A stretch of DNA of 16,154 nt. It comes from an uncultured Rhodospirillales bacterium. Lineage in GTDB: Bacteria; Pseudomonadota; Alphaproteobacteria; Acetobacterales; Acetobacteraceae. Shown here one piece after another: positions 14,180-16,154 of the stretch. The stretch is taken from positions 1 to 16,154 of the forward strand of contig CAIMVB010000302.1 in assembly GCA_903844785.1 (NCBI GenBank). The letters run 5' to 3'. The stretch's first letter is position 1. Each line of letters begins with the position of its first letter. The notes below the pieces were generated by a model. It saw nothing but the letters and a program-made list of their open reading frames with translations, did not search any database and had not been told where the DNA came from. The position numbers and the translations under genes were made by a program.

Positions 14180-14189
14180 CCACCGGTGG
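14180..14189. promoter_or_regulatory. Palindrome CCACCGGTGG over the LysR ribosome-binding region
   Basis: A perfect 10-bp palindrome ends 3 nt before the ATG at 14193 and contains the only purine-rich candidate for an SD (GGTGG). A protein bound here, or RNA pairing, could limit translation of the regulator. Confidence 0.3.
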
Positions 14190-14192
14190 TAT

Positions 14193-15167
14193 ATGATTGA
14201 GGTTCGAGAGCTTCGGCTCGTGAAGGCCATTGACGATCACGGCAGCCTGGTGCGCGCTGCCCGCGTGCTTGGCATCGCCCAACCGGCGCTGACCCGTGCG
14301 CTCGCGCGGCTGGAAGCCAAGCTGCGCGGCAAGCTGTTTGAACGTAGCCGGCGCGGCGTAATCGCGACCGATCTGGGCCGCGCCATCATTGCCGAAGGCA
14401 GCGCCATTCTGGACAGTCTGGAAAGCCTGGATCGGCATTTGGCAGAGGCACGCGGCACCCAGACCGCCGATCTCAACATCATGGCCGGCGCCTATATGGC
14501 GGAGTCGCTGTGCCTGACGGCAGCGGCGGGGATGTTGAGCGCCTTTCCGGGCACCAGGCTGCGCCTACTCTCCGCCAATTGGGCTGAAGTGCCCGCCGCG
14601 ATATTGGACCGCGAAGCGCCGATTGGCGTGATGGATTTGCGCGGCTTTGTCCCTGATCCTGGCTTGGCCGTGGAAAAATTGCGCCCTCAGCCAGCGATTT
14701 TCGTCGCGCGCGCGGGCCATCCGCTAGCGCAGCAGGCCAGCGTGACCCTGGCCGATATCATGACCTGTCCGCTGGCCTTCATTGGCCGCGCGCCAAGGGA
14801 AGTGCAGGCGCCCCATGTGGCCGCGCGGGAAGAAGCGCGCGCCAAGGGGCAGCTTCACGCGGCCTTCCCAGCGCTGGTGCATGAAAGCCCGACGGTCACG
14901 CTGAAATTACTGCCGCAATCGGATGCGGTGGCCGGTGTCAGCGTGATCCTGGCGCTGGAAGGGCTGCGCCAGGGGAATATCGTGGCACTTCCCTGGCAGC
15001 GCCCCCCTTGGGCATCCATCCATCCCGGCATCATAACGCTGCGCAACCGCGCGCTTGGTGCGGCAGAGCAGGGGTTTTTGAATCTGCTCCGCAAGGCGGA
15101 TCAGCAGGCGGAAGAAGAAGCGCTGGCCTGGTGCAAAGCGCAGGGGGTGCCAAGCGCCTGTGCGTGA
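14193..15167 (+). CDS. LysR-type transcriptional regulator, copy 1
   Basis: A 324-residue cytoplasmic regulator. The N-terminal winged helix-turn-helix covers residues about 1-60 (MIEVRELRLVKAIDDHGSLV, then AARVLGIAQPALTRALARLE and the LFER-RRGV turn). A linker helix and a two-lobe effector-binding domain follow (from about residue 90), with conserved patches ANWAEVP, PLAFIGR and HESPTV. The frame is open from 14112, but the ATG at 14193 gives the canonical LysR start and matches the start of the downstream paralog; the upstream extension would span the inverted repeats. It is divergent from the FGE-sulfatase-HAD operon with a 105-bp gap, the classic layout for a LysR protein controlling its neighbour. 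The inducer is unknown. Confidence 0.9.
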   Translation: MIEVRELRLVKAIDDHGSLVRAARVLGIAQPALTRALARLEAKLRGKLFERSRRGVIATDLGRAIIAEGSAILDSLESLDRHLAEARGTQTADLNIMAGAYMAESLCLTAAAGMLSAFPGTRLRLLSANWAEVPAAILDREAPIGVMDLRGFVPDPGLAVEKLRPQPAIFVARAGHPLAQQASVTLADIMTCPLAFIGRAPREVQAPHVAAREEARAKGQLHAAFPALVHESPTVTLKLLPQSDAVAGVSVILALEGLRQGNIVALPWQRPPWASIHPGIITLRNRALGAAEQGFLNLLRKADQQAEEEALAWCKAQGVPSACA

Positions 15168-15182
15168 GGGGGTCGGCGGTGC

Positions 15183-15221
15183 TTTACAAACAAAGCGCCA
15201 TCAGTATTTTTTTACAAAGCG
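15183..15221 (+). promoter_or_regulatory. AT-rich direct repeats upstream of the second LysR gene
   Basis: TTTACAAA occurs at 15183-15190 and 15211-15218, a 28-nt period. ACAAAGCG occurs at 15190-15197 and 15214-15221, and CAAAGCG also at 15134-15140. The stretch from about 15180 to 15260 is clearly AT-richer than the surrounding coding DNA, as expected for a promoter region. It probably holds the promoter and regulator sites of the second LysR gene; I could not place -35 and -10 boxes with confidence. Confidence 0.4.
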
Positions 15222-15278
15222 AAATCAATAGGATAAGGGCTTAACTTTCTTTAAAATTTGCGCTTGAACAGCAGCGCT

Positions 15279-16154
15279 ATGATCGAAGTACGCGATTTGC
15301 GCCTGGTAGAGGCAATTCATGAAAATGGCAGCCTGATCCGGGCTGCCCGGGTGCTTGGCGTGGCCCAACCGGCCCTGACCCGCAGTCTTGCCGTGCTAGA
15401 GGCCAAGCTGGGCGGGCAGCTTTTCGAACGTAACCACCGCGGGGTCATTGCAACGAATCTCGCCCGGGCGATTTTGGCCGATAGCGCCGCAATCCTGGAA
15501 AGCGTGGAAAAACTGAACCGGCAGATCGGGGAAGTGCGCGGTGCGCAGGAACAGGACCTGTCCGTCATTGCTGGCGGCTATATCATGGATAGCCTCTGCA
15601 TCACTGCGGCGGCGCATATGCTCTCCCTTTTTCCCCAGGTGCGTCTGCGCTTGCTAACGGCCAATTGGTCGGAAGTGCCGCGCGCCGTGCTGGAACGGGA
15701 AGTGCCTATTGGCTTGGCTGATCTGCGGGGGCTTGTGCTTGATCCTAGTCTGGCTGTGGAAAAGCTGCGGCCGCACCCTGTGATTATTGTGGCCCGGCCC
15801 GGCCATCCGTTGGCGCTGCGCGCGAAGGTTGCGCTGCCCGATATCATGGCCTTTCCCTTGGCGTTTATTGGCCGTTCGCCGAGTGAATTGCACAAGCCCC
15901 TTGCCGCCGCGCGGGAAGCGGCCCGTGGCCAGGGTGACATGCACCCTTCCTTTCCGGCAGTGACGCATGAAAGCCCAAAGGTGATGCTGCACTTGCTGCG
16001 CCAGAGTGACGCCGTGATGGGCCTGCCCGTTAGTCTGGCGATGGAACCGATCGCGCGCGGGGAAGTGGTGGCGCTTCGCTGGCGGGAAGCTTGGTCCACC
16101 ATGCATTCTGGCATCATCACGCTGCAGAGCCGCGCGCTTGGCGCGGCGGAACAA
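15279..16154 (+). CDS. LysR-type transcriptional regulator, copy 2, 3'-truncated by window edge
   Basis: Opens with ATG at 15279 and stays open for 292 codons to the window end, so the C-terminus is missing. The N-terminal helix-turn-helix (GSLIRAARVLGVAQPALTRSL, residues about 18-38) and effector domain align with copy 1 over the full visible length, with one single-residue gap (WQRPPWAS against WREAWST). A hand count gives a little over 60% identity. Strongly shared patches are MIEVR-LRLV, LAVEKLRP, PLAFIGR, QSDAV and the GIITL...RALGAAEQ end. The two genes are tandem paralogs on the same strand, separated by 111 bp. If it matches copy 1, about 32 codons remain beyond the window. Its target genes may lie downstream. 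Confidence 0.9.
   Translation, partial: MIEVRDLRLVEAIHENGSLIRAARVLGVAQPALTRSLAVLEAKLGGQLFERNHRGVIATNLARAILADSAAILESVEKLNRQIGEVRGAQEQDLSVIAGGYIMDSLCITAAAHMLSLFPQVRLRLLTANWSEVPRAVLEREVPIGLADLRGLVLDPSLAVEKLRPHPVIIVARPGHPLALRAKVALPDIMAFPLAFIGRSPSELHKPLAAAREAARGQGDMHPSFPAVTHESPKVMLHLLRQSDAVMGLPVSLAMEPIARGEVVALRWREAWSTMHSGIITLQSRALGAAEQ

Noticed and set aside
14112..14192. Earlier start of LysR copy 1
   Set aside because: The first 27 residues are not LysR-like and would translate through the inverted repeats; copy 2 starts at the equivalent of 14193.
15578..16120. Minus-strand open frame of 180 codons opposite LysR copy 2
   Set aside because: The sense frame is a clear LysR protein continuing to the window end; the antisense product is Arg/Ser-rich with no motif.
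1..16154. CRISPR array, tRNA, insertion sequence or prophage
   Set aside because: No regularly spaced repeats, no tRNA-like cloverleaf and no transposase, integrase or phage protein was seen on either strand.

Overview
The window reads as chromosomal DNA of a GC-rich alphaproteobacterium. The order tlpA-like / argH / small lipoprotein / lysA / TIGR02302 (DUF4175) protein is typical of Alphaproteobacteria, and the general protein style suggests Rhodospirillales/Acetobacteraceae. That placement is inferred from gene content, because no rRNA or other phylogenetic marker is present. Genes are tightly packed: several neighbours overlap by ATGA, and no insertion sequence, tRNA, CRISPR array or prophage gene is visible.

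Layout. (1) Positions 2-3483, plus strand: the 3' part of a nitronate monooxygenase-family flavoprotein with a C-terminal cysteine cluster, an esterase-713-like alpha/beta hydrolase, and a 12-helix MFS transporter. (2) Positions 3492-4906, minus strand: a YfcE-like metallophosphoesterase preceded by a periplasmic TlpA-type thioredoxin-fold protein. (3) Positions 4925-10427, plus strand: argH, a 45-residue LptM-like lipoprotein, lysA and a large TIGR02302/DUF4175 membrane protein. This is the conserved housekeeping block (arginine and lysine biosynthesis plus envelope proteins). (4) Positions 10498-14087, minus strand: a compact three-gene operon encoding a formylglycine-generating enzyme (FGE), a Tat-exported sulfatase and an exported HAD-family phosphatase. 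(5) Positions 14193-16154, plus strand: two tandem paralogous LysR-type regulators. The first is divergent from the sulfatase operon; the second runs off the window end.

The most interesting part is the right third. FGE keeps both active-site cysteines. The sulfatase carries the target cysteine in a less usual C-T-A-G-R context and has a twin-arginine leader. The HAD protein has its own signal peptide. A plausible order of events is cytoplasmic formylglycine formation, Tat export of the folded sulfatase, then periplasmic hydrolysis of sulfate (and perhaps phosphate) esters. The 105-bp divergent gap holds a perfect 8-bp inverted repeat (TCGCAAAG-N8-CTTTGCGA) overlapping a 9-bp inverted repeat, which are good operator candidates for the adjacent LysR protein. 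Substrates and inducer cannot be read from the sequence.

Smaller points: Shine-Dalgarno (SD) sequences of two genes lie inside inverted repeats; divergent start codons of the tlpA-like gene and argH are only 18 bp apart; and a long imperfect hairpin between convergent genes shares a 13-mer with the 3' end of the tlpA-like gene.
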